Shown here piece by piece: positions 52,417 to 61,797 of a stretch of 64,000 nt of DNA. Position numbers and translations under genes: made by a program. The DNA is from Candidatus Aminicenantota bacterium (GTDB lineage Bacteria > Acidobacteriota > Aminicenantia > Aminicenantales > Aminicenantaceae): assembly GCA_020344415.1 (NCBI GenBank), contig CP070825.1:3463721-3527720 (forward strand), given 5' to 3'. The notes below the pieces were generated by a model. That model was given only the letters and a program-made list of their open reading frames with translations, was not told where the DNA came from and ran no database searches. Position 1 is the stretch's first letter, and the number at the start of each line of letters is the position of its first letter.

Positions 52417-52995
52417 ATGAAGAGTTCGGATTGTCTTCATTTGGGTAGGAGAGAATTTATTAGCCTAATCCCGGGTGCAATCTTAGGGAGCCGTGTTTCC
52501 CATCGCTCTCTTTTTTCGCCATATTCAAGCCAAACCAACCAGAACCTCAGAGAAGAACTTACGCCCGGTGAGCTTAAACGCGTAGAAAAATCAGTTTTGG
52601 CTCAGGATATTAAGAACTATTTCAGAGAGGGATATAGCTGCGCCGAGTCTCTATTGAAGGTTTCCTTAAAATTTCTTAGAAAACCGGAAGATCTGGTCTG
52701 GGCAGCCTGCGGCTTTGGGGGAGGGATGTATCAAAAGGACCTCTGTGGATTTCTCACTTCTGGGATTATGGTTATTGGCCTTTCAGCGGGCATGTTAAAA
52801 AAAGAAAGAAAAGAGAGTAAAGAAATCTGCATCCAATTTGTCGAGCAATACTGGAAGTGGTGGGCTTCACAGGCGCCTCTCCACTGCTCAGAAATAAGAA
52901 AGCCGACCACAAATCCGAAAGTATGCAGCCGCCTTAGTCTGTTAGCCTCTGCAAAAATAGAAGAGCTGATCACATCTATAAAGAGCACAGTTTAG
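52417..52995 (+). CDS. Tat-exported C_GCAxxG_C_C family redox protein
   Basis: A 192-residue protein. The N-terminus has a twin-arginine-like signal (GRREFISLIPGAILGS). The body carries the conserved Cys pattern of the C_GCAxxG_C_C family: GYSCAESLL, AACGFGGGMYQKDLCGFLTSG, PLHCSEI and KVCSRL. Members are thought to be redox-active or metal-binding, often near electron-transfer genes; none is nearby here. AGGAGG precedes the ATG. A hairpin at 53043 probably ends the transcript. Confidence 0.85.
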   Translation: MKSSDCLHLGRREFISLIPGAILGSRVSHRSLFSPYSSQTNQNLREELTPGELKRVEKSVLAQDIKNYFREGYSCAESLLKVSLKFLRKPEDLVWAACGFGGGMYQKDLCGFLTSGIMVIGLSAGMLKKERKESKEICIQFVEQYWKWWASQAPLHCSEIRKPTTNPKVCSRLSLLASAKIEELITSIKSTV

Positions 52996-53042
52996 TTGTT
53001 GCTCATCTTTTATGTGCTAGAAAATAATAAGGTTAATAGACT

Positions 53043-53082
53043 AAAGAGCGGCACCTTGGGAACCTCCTCTCTTGCTCTTTTT
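53043..53082 (+). terminator. Putative rho-independent terminator
   Basis: AAAGAGC (53043-53049) pairs with GCTCTTT (53074-53080), followed by TT and a T-rich stretch, after the redox protein gene. The loop is long (24 bases, with GG/CC potential inside), so strength is uncertain. Confidence 0.45.
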
Positions 53083-53087
53083 GTGCT

Positions 53088-53116
53088 TTTAGCTATTTTT
53101 TATGATAAAATATGAT
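53088..53116 (+). promoter_or_regulatory. Weak candidate promoter of the receiver/HD-GYP pair
   Basis: TTTAGC, 17 bases, TATGAT (53111-53116) in an AT-rich stretch, about 30 bases before the receiver gene. The -35 is poor. Confidence 0.3.
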
Positions 53117-53146
53117 TAAATATAGCAAAGTAGGAAGAAAAAAGAG

Positions 53147-53527
53147 ATGATTTTCAAGAAGAAATACAGGGTATTAGTGGTAGATGATGATGAGGATATG
53201 CTTCTTTTAATTGAGAAAATTTTATCGGGCGCTAAATATAAAATTTTTAAGGCTAGTAATGGAAATAAGGGGATTGAAGAGGCAAAAAATATTCTTCCAG
53301 ATATCATTGTCATGGACATTATGATGCCAGAGCTGGACGGTATCGCAGCTGTTTTAAAGTTGAAGAGTATCAATGAGACGAGGTCTATCCCGGTAATCAT
53401 GTGTACTGCGGTGAAAGCGGAAGAGGATGAGATTGTGGCGCGGAACTTAGGAGTTGCGGATTATATTAGGAAAACTCCACATATGGAAGGTTTGCTAGAA
53501 AAAATAAAAAAGGTTTTAAGTGAATGA
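53147..53527 (+). CDS. Single-domain response regulator (CheY-like)
   Basis: A 126-residue receiver domain: acidic pocket VVDDDEDM (about residues 11-18), phospho-acceptor Asp57 in IIVMDIMMPELDG, and the switch Thr in VIMCTAV. The Lys-Pro near the end is altered to RKTPH. No output domain is present. Its stop overlaps the start of the degenerate HD-GYP gene by four bases, so the two proteins probably work together as a split response regulator. The signalling kinase is not adjacent. Confidence 0.92.
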   Translation: MIFKKKYRVLVVDDDEDMLLLIEKILSGAKYKIFKASNGNKGIEEAKNILPDIIVMDIMMPELDGIAAVLKLKSINETRSIPVIMCTAVKAEEDEIVARNLGVADYIRKTPHMEGLLEKIKKVLSE

Positions 53528-54333
53528 CTCCAAAGGCGCGTTCCAAGATACGCTTGTCAGAAAGCGAAGCCCAGAATATAGAGGGCGTCTATGATGGATT
53601 TCTGGAGGAGGTGAAGAAGCTTTCAGACTCGGGCGACGTAAAAAAATTAAGGCAAAAAATTAATGATCTGATTGATATAATATTTAAAAGATTGTCTTCT
53701 GAGGGAGAATCCATTTTACTTTATACCAGTAAATTTTTTGAAAAAGATTATATTTTTGCTCACGCTTTGAATGTTAGCCTTTTATCTATGAGGATTGGGC
53801 AAAGATTAGGGATTGACAGAGAGGGCCTCAGGACCTTGGGTTTTTTGGCTCTGACCCATGCTTGGGAAGATATGGGGCTTCCGGAAGAACTTGTAGAGGG
53901 GATAAAACAAGACAAAGATATGGATGAGATCATGAGATTGGCGAATGTCTACGACTCGTTGACCAATCCTCCTGCCTATAGGCATGCCCTGACTCCCTGT
54001 GAGACGATGGAATCGATTGTTAAAAGCAATGAGTTTTTTGAGCACCGATTGGTAAGGATTTTAGTAGACGAACTCAGTTTTTATCCCCCAGGTTGTTGGG
54101 TTCAACTTTCTGATAAAGCGATGGGCAGAGTGATTAAGGCCAATCTAGGCCAGCCCCTTCGTCCCGTAGTAAAAATTTTTATTGATTGGGAAGGCAATTA
54201 TCTAAGAGAAGGCCAACTTATAGACCTTTCCCAGAGGCATTCAATTCATATTTCTAGACCTTTAACTGAGGAAGAGATAAAAAAAATAAAAGATAACCCT
54301 GATTTTCCAAATCGAGCTTTGGAAAATCTATAA
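53524..54333 (+). CDS. Degenerate HD-GYP-like protein
   Basis: A 269-residue protein with the helical HD-GYP scaffold: IFAHALNVSLLSMRIGQRLG, LRTLGFLALTHAWEDMGLPEE, and ANVYDSLTNPPAYRHALTPCE, with a C-terminal VVKIFIDWEGNYLREGQLIDL beta part. The HD pair is H112-A113 (Asp lost), and the segment that normally carries HHE and GYP between the first metal site and the IVDVYDALT-like motif is deleted. Cyclic di-GMP hydrolysis is therefore unlikely. It may be a non-catalytic output partner of the receiver encoded just upstream. Confidence 0.82.
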   Translation: MTPKARSKIRLSESEAQNIEGVYDGFLEEVKKLSDSGDVKKLRQKINDLIDIIFKRLSSEGESILLYTSKFFEKDYIFAHALNVSLLSMRIGQRLGIDREGLRTLGFLALTHAWEDMGLPEELVEGIKQDKDMDEIMRLANVYDSLTNPPAYRHALTPCETMESIVKSNEFFEHRLVRILVDELSFYPPGCWVQLSDKAMGRVIKANLGQPLRPVVKIFIDWEGNYLREGQLIDLSQRHSIHISRPLTEEEIKKIKDNPDFPNRALENL

Positions 54334-54488
54334 TCCTGGGAATCTGGAATATTTTCATTCTTTTTTTTATCTTCAGGGTATGATTGGCGGGGCTTTCCTT
54401 TTTCTTGACTTAATCTCGAAATTCTGTAAATATTTGATTAACCCTATGTCAGTGGAACGAAAATCAGGGCATAATTGGAGGCTTCATA

Positions 54489-54689
54489 ATGAATGAAGAG
54501 AAAAAGAGGCCCAGGGGGTACAAGGGACAGGAGCGCAGACATGATTCGAATCGGCGGAGCAGGGGTGAACGCCGAAGCGGATTTGACCGGCGCAGCGGGT
54601 TTGATCGACGGAGCGGAAGAGATAGACGCGGTGAAAGCGATCAACGGAGTAACGAGGATCGGCGCAGAGAGGAAAGACGAAAAGATTAA
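54489..54689 (+). CDS. Arg-rich repeat protein
   Basis: A 66-residue, extremely basic protein built of RRSGFDRRSGRDRR-type repeats. It is disordered by composition and has no signal peptide. GGAGG (54477-54481) is well spaced for the ATG at 54489. A frame shifted by one from 54493 is also open, but its start is farther from the ribosome binding site. It may bind nucleic acid or acidic partners, which is inference from charge. The 155 bases upstream hold a TTGACT at 54405 but no convincing -10. Confidence 0.55.
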   Translation: MNEEKKRPRGYKGQERRHDSNRRSRGERRSGFDRRSGFDRRSGRDRRGESDQRSNEDRRREERRKD

Positions 54690-54740
54690 AAAATCGCCGC
54701 TCTTAGAGCAAGATTAAACATTCATTTCCCATAGAGTTTC

Positions 54741-56018
54741 CTAGTTTGCAACAATTTCCCCATCCTTGACCACGATCTTTCCGTTTTTTATGACATGTTT
54801 TATGGGGTTAATGCCCAAGTGGTAAACAAGGGAAGGGTAATTCGGAACATCACAGAGGATGAGGTCCATTTTCTTTCCCACTTCCAGACTGCCAACTCCT
54901 TCATGCATGTCCAATGCATAGGCGGCGTTTGAAGTAGAAGCATTTATGGCCTCTTCGATGCTCATCTTCATAGTGAAGACAGCAAGCTGAAGCACAAAGA
55001 GCATGGATTCAGTCATGGAGCTTCCAGGATTAAAATCGGTGGCGAGCGCAACGATGGCTCCGCCTTCAATGAGTTTGCGAGCGGGCGCTTTCCTTTCCTG
55101 CATAAGGAAAAATGGTACTGCAGGCAGTAGCGTTGCCACTGTTGAGCTCTCTGAGAGTTTGTTGATTCCCTCTTCTGTGATTGCAATGAGATGGTCAGCA
55201 GAGCTTGCTCCCTCATCTGCCGCAAGCTGTGCCCCTCCGAGAGGGGAAAATTCATCGGCGTGGATTTTAATTTTAAATCCAGCTTCTTTCGCGGCTCTGA
55301 CTAATTCTCTTGTCTCTTCTAAAGAAAAAACACCCTCTTCGCAAAACACGTCAAAGAATTCTGCCAAGTTCTTTTCTCTAACGAGAGGAAGCATTTCATG
55401 AATAAGAAGCCCGATATAGTCTTTCTTCCGGGACTTGTATTCAGCTGGAATCTCATGGGCTCCCATGAATGTGGGCACGATATCAATCGGATGTATTTTA
55501 TCCAGTTCCTGGAGCGTTTCAAGCTGCTTCACCTCATCTACAAGGCTTAATCCATAACCACTCTTGGCTTCGATAGTGGTAGTGCCGAGAAGAAGCATCT
55601 GGTCAAGCCGGCGAAGACAAAGCGTGCACAGCTCTTCCTGAGAGGCTTTACGCGTTGCCGTGACTGTGGTCTGAATCCCCATTCCTTTTTCTGCCAATTG
55701 TTGGTAAGTGTATCCTTTAAGTCGGAGGACAAACTCTTCCTCCCTCGTGCCAGCAAAAGGGAGGTGGGTGTGGGAGTCAACAAATCCTGGGAGCCCGACA
55801 AGTCCGTTCCCGTCAATAACTACGGCATTTTCGTTTAATCGAACTTCTTCCTTAAATCTGCTTTCATCCCCAACAAAAACAATTTTTCCGCCTAGAGAAG
55901 CGATACGTCCCTTCTCCAGAAGTCCTACATCCTGGAGATTATTCTTTCTTTTAGGGATTTCTCCACGGCAGGTGAGAAGATGTTCACAATCGGTGACAAC
56001 GAGATCAGCTGATTTCAC
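54741..56018 (-). CDS. hutI: Imidazolonepropionase
   Basis: A 425-residue amidohydrolase of histidine degradation that converts 4-imidazolone-5-propionate to N-formimino-glutamate. Motifs: [12 protein letters not shown] (metal His pair), [41 protein letters not shown] and ATDFNPGSS. The GTG start at 56018 lies inside ftsZ (14-base overlap) and fits the family N-terminus. No hutH, hutU or ftcD is in the window, so a complete pathway must lie elsewhere, if present. Its place behind ftsZ is unusual. Confidence 0.95.
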   Translation of the reverse strand: MKSADLVVTDCEHLLTCRGEIPKRKNNLQDVGLLEKGRIASLGGKIVFVGDESRFKEEVRLNENAVVIDGNGLVGLPGFVDSHTHLPFAGTREEEFVLRLKGYTYQQLAEKGMGIQTTVTATRKASQEELCTLCLRRLDQMLLLGTTTIEAKSGYGLSLVDEVKQLETLQELDKIHPIDIVPTFMGAHEIPAEYKSRKKDYIGLLIHEMLPLVREKNLAEFFDVFCEEGVFSLEETRELVRAAKEAGFKIKIHADEFSPLGGAQLAADEGASSADHLIAITEEGINKLSESSTVATLLPAVPFFLMQERKAPARKLIEGGAIVALATDFNPGSSMTESMLFVLQLAVFTMKMSIEEAINASTSNAAYALDMHEGVGSLEVGKKMDLILCDVPNYPSLVYHLGINPIKHVIKNGKIVVKDGEIVAN

Positions 56019-57216
56019 TGGGCGTTTTTCTTAAGGGCGTCTGTTTGTTTTTTCGGATGAAAGAGGGTGTTTCATACGGTTCCCACTGCTTTTCCCAGGC
56101 GGGTCTGTTCCAGAGAATTTCGCTTCCTTTTGGCTCGAATAGATAGGGAGGTGTCTCATTCTGAACCTCGAAGGGAGGAGGAGTTTCCCTTCGGGCAGGA
56201 GAGATATCTTCGGGTGTGACCATTTCTTTTTGTTGTAACTGTTCGAACCCCGTGGCGATCACAGTGACCTTCACCATCTCTTTCAAGTTCTCATCAATCA
56301 CCGTGCCAAAGATGATGTTGGCTTCTGAATGGGCCATGCTGTGAATGAGCTGAGAGGATTTGGATACTTCAAGGAGAGTGATATCTTTACCGCCTGTGAT
56401 ATTTATAAGGACACCTTGAGCTCCTTCGATCGAAGTGTCAACCAAAAGAGGACTCGATATAGCTTTTTGAGCAGCATCGACAGCCCTGTTTTCTCCAGAG
56501 GCTATGCCTGTTCCCATGAACGCCATTCCCATGCCTTTCATGATGGATTTGACATCAGCAAAATCCAGATTGATCAGTCCGGGCCTTGTAATAAGATCGG
56601 AAATTCCTTGGACGGCCTGGCGCAAAATGTCATCAGCCATTTTGAAGGCATCTTGTATAGAAGTATCCAGGTTCACTGTCTGGAGCAGCCTTTCATTAGG
56701 AATGGATATTACGGTGTCAACCCCTGATTTCAGCTCGGTCAAGCCTTCTATTGCTTGTTTGGCTCTCACTTTTCCTTCGAATTCAAAAGGAAGAGTCACT
56801 ATGGCGATGGTTAGAATATCCATTTCTGAGGCAAGGTTAGCCAGGATTGGAGTCGCCCCTGTTCCTGTACCTCCCCCCAGGCCCGCGGTTAGAAAGACCA
56901 TGTCTGTGTCCTGAAGGAGTTCGATCAATTTTTCAGTGTCCTCCACCGCGGCTTCTTTGCCGATATCTGGTCTTCCTCCTGAGCCCAAACCTTTCGTAAG
57001 CTTTTCTCCTATTTGGATTTTTTTCTTGGCTTTGTTACTGTCAAGGTTTTGAAGGTCTGTGTTGACAGCGATAAATTGTACTCCTTCGATTCCTGTTTCG
57101 ATCATCCTGTTGACGGCGTTTCCGCCTCCGCCGCCGATCCCTATGACTTTAATTTTTGCGCCAAAGCGCTCTTCAACAAGGTGAAATTTTAATTTACTTC
57201 TTACATCATTATCCAT
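56005..57216 (-). CDS. ftsZ: Cell division protein FtsZ
   Basis: A 403-residue tubulin-like GTPase that forms the division ring. The GTP-binding loop GGGTGTGA is at 114-121, and the [13 protein letters not shown] start and the [12 protein letters not shown]7 region are present. The C-terminal conserved peptide appears as [12 protein letters not shown], followed by about 12 more residues. GGAGGAG lies between the ftsA stop and the ATG. Translation of hutI starts inside its last codons. Confidence 0.98.
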   Translation of the reverse strand: MDNDVRSKLKFHLVEERFGAKIKVIGIGGGGGNAVNRMIETGIEGVQFIAVNTDLQNLDSNKAKKKIQIGEKLTKGLGSGGRPDIGKEAAVEDTEKLIELLQDTDMVFLTAGLGGGTGTGATPILANLASEMDILTIAIVTLPFEFEGKVRAKQAIEGLTELKSGVDTVISIPNERLLQTVNLDTSIQDAFKMADDILRQAVQGISDLITRPGLINLDFADVKSIMKGMGMAFMGTGIASGENRAVDAAQKAISSPLLVDTSIEGAQGVLINITGGKDITLLEVSKSSQLIHSMAHSEANIIFGTVIDENLKEMVKVTVIATGFEQLQQKEMVTPEDISPARRETPPPFEVQNETPPYLFEPKGSEILWNRPAWEKQWEPYETPSFIRKNKQTPLRKTPSEIS

Positions 57217-57225
57217 TTTCTCCTC

Positions 57226-58449
57226 CTATGCTTCTTTGAGCCAATCTTTAAATTTAGCCCAAAGACCTTTTTTCCTGTCTTTTGATAAGCCTTTTTCTTG
57301 CCACTGGCCGTAGCCATAAAGGATAAGGCCGACCGAAGTGGCATAGTCAGGAGTGTTGACCCTGTCTACAAGGCCTCCTATGCCTGTAGGATCGCCTCGC
57401 CTGACAGGTAAATCAAAGATCTCCTCAGCAACCTCTTCTAAGCCTTCCAGCAGAGCGGTTCCTCCAGTCAAGACTATTCCGGAATTGAGAGATTTCTCAT
57501 AGCCTATTCTCTTGATATCGCTGTCGACTAATCGAAAGATCTCCTCTGCCCTGGGTTGAATGATGTCGGCCAAAAGCTGTCTGGAGAGGACTCGGGGTTT
57601 TTTGCCCCGTCCGACAGCCGGGACTTCTATGGTTTCCTGTTCATCTAAAAGAGGACTGGATACGCAGCCGAATTTTTTCTTTATCCTTTCAGCTTCTGGA
57701 ATGGGCGTCCGGAGGCCAACGGCAATATCATTGGTGAAATTATCTCCTCCGATGGGGATTATGGAGGTGTACCACAGGCTCCCTCGTTCAAAAATAGCGA
57801 CCTCAGTTGTTCCTCCTCCGATATCCACTATTCCTACCCCAAGCTCCATTTCATCGTGGGTGAGTGTAGACGTGCTTGTGGCAATCTGATTGAGGACGAT
57901 CTGTTCGATTTCAATATCGGCTCGTCCTATGCAGGTTCTCAGGTTTTGGATAGAGGTAGTAGCACTGGTGACAATATGAACATTGACTTCGAGTTTTATG
58001 CCGCTCATGCCAAGAGGGTCCTTGATCCCGTCTTGTTCGTCCACCACAAATTCCTGCGGTATGATATGGATTATTTCTCTATCTGGAGGTATGGACAGGG
58101 CTTTTGATTGGTCGATAACGCGCTTGACATCTTCTCGTGAGATTTCTCTGTTTCTACCAGATACGGCAATAACTCCTCTGCTATTGAAACTCTTTATGTG
58201 TGCCCCAGAGAGTCCAATGAAGGCTGAATCTATTTCTACTCCTGCCATTAGCTCTGCTTCTTCTTGAGCTTTCTTTATGGAATTGACGGTAGAATCTAAG
58301 TTGACAACGACTCCTTTCCTTAAGCCTTTTGAGTCTGCTGTTCCTATGCCTATAATCTCAATTTTTTTATCTTCAGTGATTTCGGCGATGATGGCGGCGA
58401 TTTTTTTTGTTCCAATATCCAATCCGACAATATAGCTATTTTTAGGCAT
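57226..58449 (-). CDS. ftsA: Cell division protein FtsA
   Basis: A 407-residue actin-like protein that tethers FtsZ to the membrane. Nucleotide motifs: GLDIGTKKIAAIIAE, VDIGGGTTEVAIFERG and IVLTGGTALLEGLEEVAEE. The 1C domain is present (RGVIAVSGRNREISREDVKR). The C-terminal amphipathic helix GLWAKFKDWLKEA is the membrane anchor. Its start shares a base with the ftsQ stop. Confidence 0.97.
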   Translation of the reverse strand: MPKNSYIVGLDIGTKKIAAIIAEITEDKKIEIIGIGTADSKGLRKGVVVNLDSTVNSIKKAQEEAELMAGVEIDSAFIGLSGAHIKSFNSRGVIAVSGRNREISREDVKRVIDQSKALSIPPDREIIHIIPQEFVVDEQDGIKDPLGMSGIKLEVNVHIVTSATTSIQNLRTCIGRADIEIEQIVLNQIATSTSTLTHDEMELGVGIVDIGGGTTEVAIFERGSLWYTSIIPIGGDNFTNDIAVGLRTPIPEAERIKKKFGCVSSPLLDEQETIEVPAVGRGKKPRVLSRQLLADIIQPRAEEIFRLVDSDIKRIGYEKSLNSGIVLTGGTALLEGLEEVAEEIFDLPVRRGDPTGIGGLVDRVNTPDYATSVGLILYGYGQWQEKGLSKDRKKGLWAKFKDWLKEA

Positions 58450-59312
58450 TAGTTGACCTCCTTTTCAGGAATATTCTTGTTATTTTTTTTCGGTTTGAAG
58501 AAGAGGCGATCATGGATACGGAGATCGACATATTCCAGAGCTCCATATGGTTCTAGTCGGTCGCTGAAGCTTTGGAAGTGTTTGAACTTTTGACTGAATC
58601 GGTCTGAGCCAAGGATGAGTTTCGTCTGAGTTTCTTTAAGTTGAACGGTGACGTTTCCATAATCAGTAAGGTCTAAAGCTTCAATCTGTTCTTTTTCCGA
58701 TGGAGGGAGGCTCCCAAGACATTCCCAAGCCATTTCCAGTTTTTCATTGTAATCCTTCTCAAAATTGTTTGAGTCTATGAGAAGAGGAAGGTGTGCATAT
58801 TCAGCCGAATCGATTTTTTCAAGCTCTACTCCTTCCTTATCGATGAGATACAGGTTCTCCTCTTCTTTTTTCAATACGGCAGCGGGATGTCTCTCTTTTA
58901 TCTTGATTTTTAGGGAAGAGGGAAAAACCTTCCTTATCTGAACGTCTTTGACCCAGTTGATATCTGTCAATGCTTCCTGAAGTTGACCGATGTCAAGAAG
59001 AAGAATATTCCCGAGTTTTTTTCCATCAAAAAATTGCTGGATCTCTCCTTTTCCCTCTGGCTTACTGCAGAGAACCTCTGTCCTTTTCACATTCAGGTGG
59101 TCCCAAGAGATTAAAAATAGATAGGATCGCTGGATGAGATAAAATATTCCACCCAGTAAAAGGAAAAAGAAAAAGATGTGTTTGAATTTCAACCTGATTT
59201 TTCTTTGAATCTTCTTTGTCTTGACTTTCCCTTTTCCGCGCTGAAACTGCATAGGCTGAGAAGGCAGAGGAGTTGTTCTGTAATCGAACGGCAGATTAAT
59301 ATGTCTAGCCAT
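58449..59312 (-). CDS. ftsQ: Cell division protein FtsQ/DivIB
   Basis: A 287-residue bitopic membrane protein. It has a basic cytoplasmic N-terminus (1-48), a membrane helix (about 48-68, HIFFFFLLLGGIFYLI), and a POTRA domain (about 75-145) with LLLDIGQLQEALTDINWVKD and VFPSSLKIKIKERHPAAVL. A beta domain follows. It connects FtsA-side and FtsB/FtsL components; ftsB is at 27195. It sits between murC and ftsA; murB and ddl, often found at this position, are absent. Confidence 0.93.
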   Translation of the reverse strand: MARHINLPFDYRTTPLPSQPMQFQRGKGKVKTKKIQRKIRLKFKHIFFFFLLLGGIFYLIQRSYLFLISWDHLNVKRTEVLCSKPEGKGEIQQFFDGKKLGNILLLDIGQLQEALTDINWVKDVQIRKVFPSSLKIKIKERHPAAVLKKEEENLYLIDKEGVELEKIDSAEYAHLPLLIDSNNFEKDYNEKLEMAWECLGSLPPSEKEQIEALDLTDYGNVTVQLKETQTKLILGSDRFSQKFKHFQSFSDRLEPYGALEYVDLRIHDRLFFKPKKNNKNIPEKEVN

Positions 59313-59314
59313 AT

Positions 59315-60703
59315 CTATTCTTTTCCTTCCAATGTCTTAATAATATCTGGGATTATTTGATAAATGCTTCCTGCACCCATGATGAAAATCATGTCTTTGG
59401 GCTGAGCGATTTTTCCGATAAGGGGGGGAATTTTTTCTATTTTGGGCTCAAAATAGACATTTTTGTGTCCGGATCGTCCGATTTCCTCGAAAAGAGCTTT
59501 TCCTGTAACATTGGGAACGGGTTTTTCTCCCGCTGAATAGATTTCCGTTGTTATGAGAACATCCGCTTGATTAAAAGAAGTAGCGAAGCTCTTCATGAGT
59601 TGCGAGAGGCGGGTATAGCGATGAGGCTGGAAAATAGCCACTGTTCTTCTGGTCCACCCTTTTTTGGCAGCTTCTAAGGTGGCCATGATTTCGGTTGGAT
59701 GATGAGCATAGTCTTCGATAACCATAATATCGTTTATTTCTTTCTTCAACTCGAAGCGCCGACCAATACCTGAGTAATTTTCCAGAGCTTCAAGAATTGT
59801 AGGAAGTGAGATATCCAGGTCCAGCCCTACTCCCACAGCGGCCATAGCGTTGTAAATGTTATGAGTGCCTGGGACATTGAGTTTCATTTTCCCAATCTTC
59901 TTGCCCTTCCAGTAAAGAGTGGAAACACTTTGGAAATTTTCGAATTTCTGCTCTCTTGCAAAAATATCTGCTTGAGGGGAGAACCCGTAGGTGATTATTC
60001 TTCGCTCGAGCGAAGGCATCAGACTCTGAAGGTTGTGATCATCCAGACATAGAACAACAGGGCAGTAAAATGGAACCTTGTTGGCAAAATTGATGAATGT
60101 ATTTTTAATCTCATTCAATGTCTCATACTGGTCTAAATGTTCCTTATCCACGTTGGTAAGCACAGCGATGAAAGGGGATAGATAGAGAAACGTCCGGTCG
60201 CTCTCATCAGCTTCGGCAACGATAAATTCCCCTTCTCCCAGTTTTGCATGAGCACCCAGTGTGTTTAAGCGGCCTCCAACGATGATGGTCGGGTCAAGGC
60301 CGGCGAATTCGAGGACTTGGGCAATCATTGAGGTGGTAGAAGATTTGCCATGGGAGCCAGCAACAGCAATCCCATATTTCATGCGCATTAACTCTGCCAG
60401 CATCTCTGCTCGAGGGATAATCGGTATTTTGAGACGCTTTGCTTCCTGCACCTCGACGTTATCATCCTGGATGGCAGAAGAGATGACGACAACATCCGCT
60501 CCTTTCACTTTTTCTGCTTTGTGGCCGATTGAAATTTCTGCCCCGAGGCGGGCCAATCGCTCGGTCGCTTCGTTTGGCATGATATCTGTTCCTGAAATTT
60601 TATATCCGAGATTCAAGAGAACTTCTGCAATACCGTTCATGCCTGTGCCGCCGATACCAACCATGTGGATATTCTTGAGTTTCCTGTAAGTCGGTTTTAC
60701 CAA
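59315..60703 (-). CDS. murC: UDP-N-acetylmuramate-L-alanine ligase
   Basis: A 462-residue Mur ligase. N-terminal HMVGIGGTGMNGIAEVL binds UDP; the ATP loop is AGSHGKSSTTSM (G116-S122). EADESDRTFL, NVDKEHLDQY and EDYAHHPTEI are typical of MurC. It adds L-Ala to UDP-MurNAc in the cytoplasm. Spacing is 2 bases to ftsQ and 11 bases from murG. Confidence 0.97.
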   Translation of the reverse strand: MVKPTYRKLKNIHMVGIGGTGMNGIAEVLLNLGYKISGTDIMPNEATERLARLGAEISIGHKAEKVKGADVVVISSAIQDDNVEVQEAKRLKIPIIPRAEMLAELMRMKYGIAVAGSHGKSSTTSMIAQVLEFAGLDPTIIVGGRLNTLGAHAKLGEGEFIVAEADESDRTFLYLSPFIAVLTNVDKEHLDQYETLNEIKNTFINFANKVPFYCPVVLCLDDHNLQSLMPSLERRIITYGFSPQADIFAREQKFENFQSVSTLYWKGKKIGKMKLNVPGTHNIYNAMAAVGVGLDLDISLPTILEALENYSGIGRRFELKKEINDIMVIEDYAHHPTEIMATLEAAKKGWTRRTVAIFQPHRYTRLSQLMKSFATSFNQADVLITTEIYSAGEKPVPNVTGKALFEEIGRSGHKNVYFEPKIEKIPPLIGKIAQPKDMIFIMGAGSIYQIIPDIIKTLEGKE

Positions 60704-60714
60704 ATTCTTTTCTC

Positions 60715-61797
60715 CTACTGTGTCCCCATGAGCTCAAAGCATAGGTTCGATATTTTTTCTGCCACGTTTTCCGTTCCCATCAGAACCAGGTTTTTTTCCA
60801 TTTGGTTTATTTTTTCTTTGTTATTCAGAAAATAGAGAATTTTTTGAGCTAAGATTTCTGGTGTGAACTCTTCTTCAAGGATAATTTCAGCCGCTCCTAT
60901 TTTTTCCAGTTCTCTTGCATTTAAGACCTGATGATTGTCTGATGCTTGAGAGAAGGGGATTAAAAGAGCAGCCCTTCGGGAAGAAATGAGTTCGGCTATT
61001 GTTGTTGCGCCAGCACGGCTTATGATTAAATCTGCCTTTTGGAAATAGCTGGCCATATCAAGAAAGAAAGGCGCGACAGTTATATCCTTGAATCCATTTT
61101 GGATATAAGCTGTTTTTACCCAATCGAGGTCCTTTTCTCCGGTCTGATGGAAAATTCTCAGATTTCCCCTTTCTTTACTTATTAGAGGAAGAGTGAGTTT
61201 TATTGCTTGGTTTAAGAAATGAGATCCCTGGCTACCCCCAAAGATAAGGAGGGAAAGCCTGCTGTTCCTCTGTTTGGGAGAAAGATTGTAGAATTTTTCT
61301 CTTACAGGGTTGCCGATAAATATGCCCTTGCCTTTAAAAGAGGGCAGTGAGTTTTTAAAGGAGACGACTGCCCTTTTTACCCAGGGGAGGAGGAGTCTGT
61401 TAGTAAACCCGGGATGGATGTTTTGCTCAAGAATGATAGTTGGGATTTTCATCCATGAGGCAAGAAGCACTATGGGGCCTGAGCTATATCCGCCAACGCC
61501 CACGACAAGATTTGGCTTTATGCGAATAAGGATAGCCAGGGATTTAAAGAAAGAAGGTGGCAGGAGGATTATAGATTTTAAGACTTTCAAGCCTTTTCCT
61601 TTTATTCCTTCGATTCTCAGTGGGATAAAATTCGCATGATATTGATTCATTATGTTTTTCTCCAGGCTTCGGCTGCTTCCGACAAAAGTAAGGTGGAGTT
61701 CTGGATTCTGCTCTTTCATCTTTTGGCCTACGGCTAAGGCTGGGTAGAGATGGCCTGCTGTGCCTCCACCGCTTATAATGACTTCTCTTCGGGTCAT
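60715..61797 (-). CDS. murG: UDP-N-acetylglucosamine-lipid I GlcNAc transferase
   Basis: A 360-residue GT-B (GT28) enzyme that makes lipid II. It has IISGGGTAGHLYPALAV near the start, VGVGGYSSGPIVLLA, ILEQNIHPGFTNRLL, LLIFGGSQGSHFLNQAI and the UDP-GlcNAc site region SRAGATTIAELI with FSQASDNHQ. It is peripheral on the inner-membrane face. It overlaps ftsW by four bases. Confidence 0.97.
   Translation of the reverse strand: MTRREVIISGGGTAGHLYPALAVGQKMKEQNPELHLTFVGSSRSLEKNIMNQYHANFIPLRIEGIKGKGLKVLKSIILLPPSFFKSLAILIRIKPNLVVGVGGYSSGPIVLLASWMKIPTIILEQNIHPGFTNRLLLPWVKRAVVSFKNSLPSFKGKGIFIGNPVREKFYNLSPKQRNSRLSLLIFGGSQGSHFLNQAIKLTLPLISKERGNLRIFHQTGEKDLDWVKTAYIQNGFKDITVAPFFLDMASYFQKADLIISRAGATTIAELISSRRAALLIPFSQASDNHQVLNARELEKIGAAEIILEEEFTPEILAQKILYFLNNKEKINQMEKNLVLMGTENVAEKISNLCFELMGTQ

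Noticed and set aside
54493-54717. Alternative 74-codon frame over the Arg-rich gene
   Set aside because: The ribosome binding site spacing favours the ATG at 54489, and the DRR repeat periodicity is cleaner in that frame.
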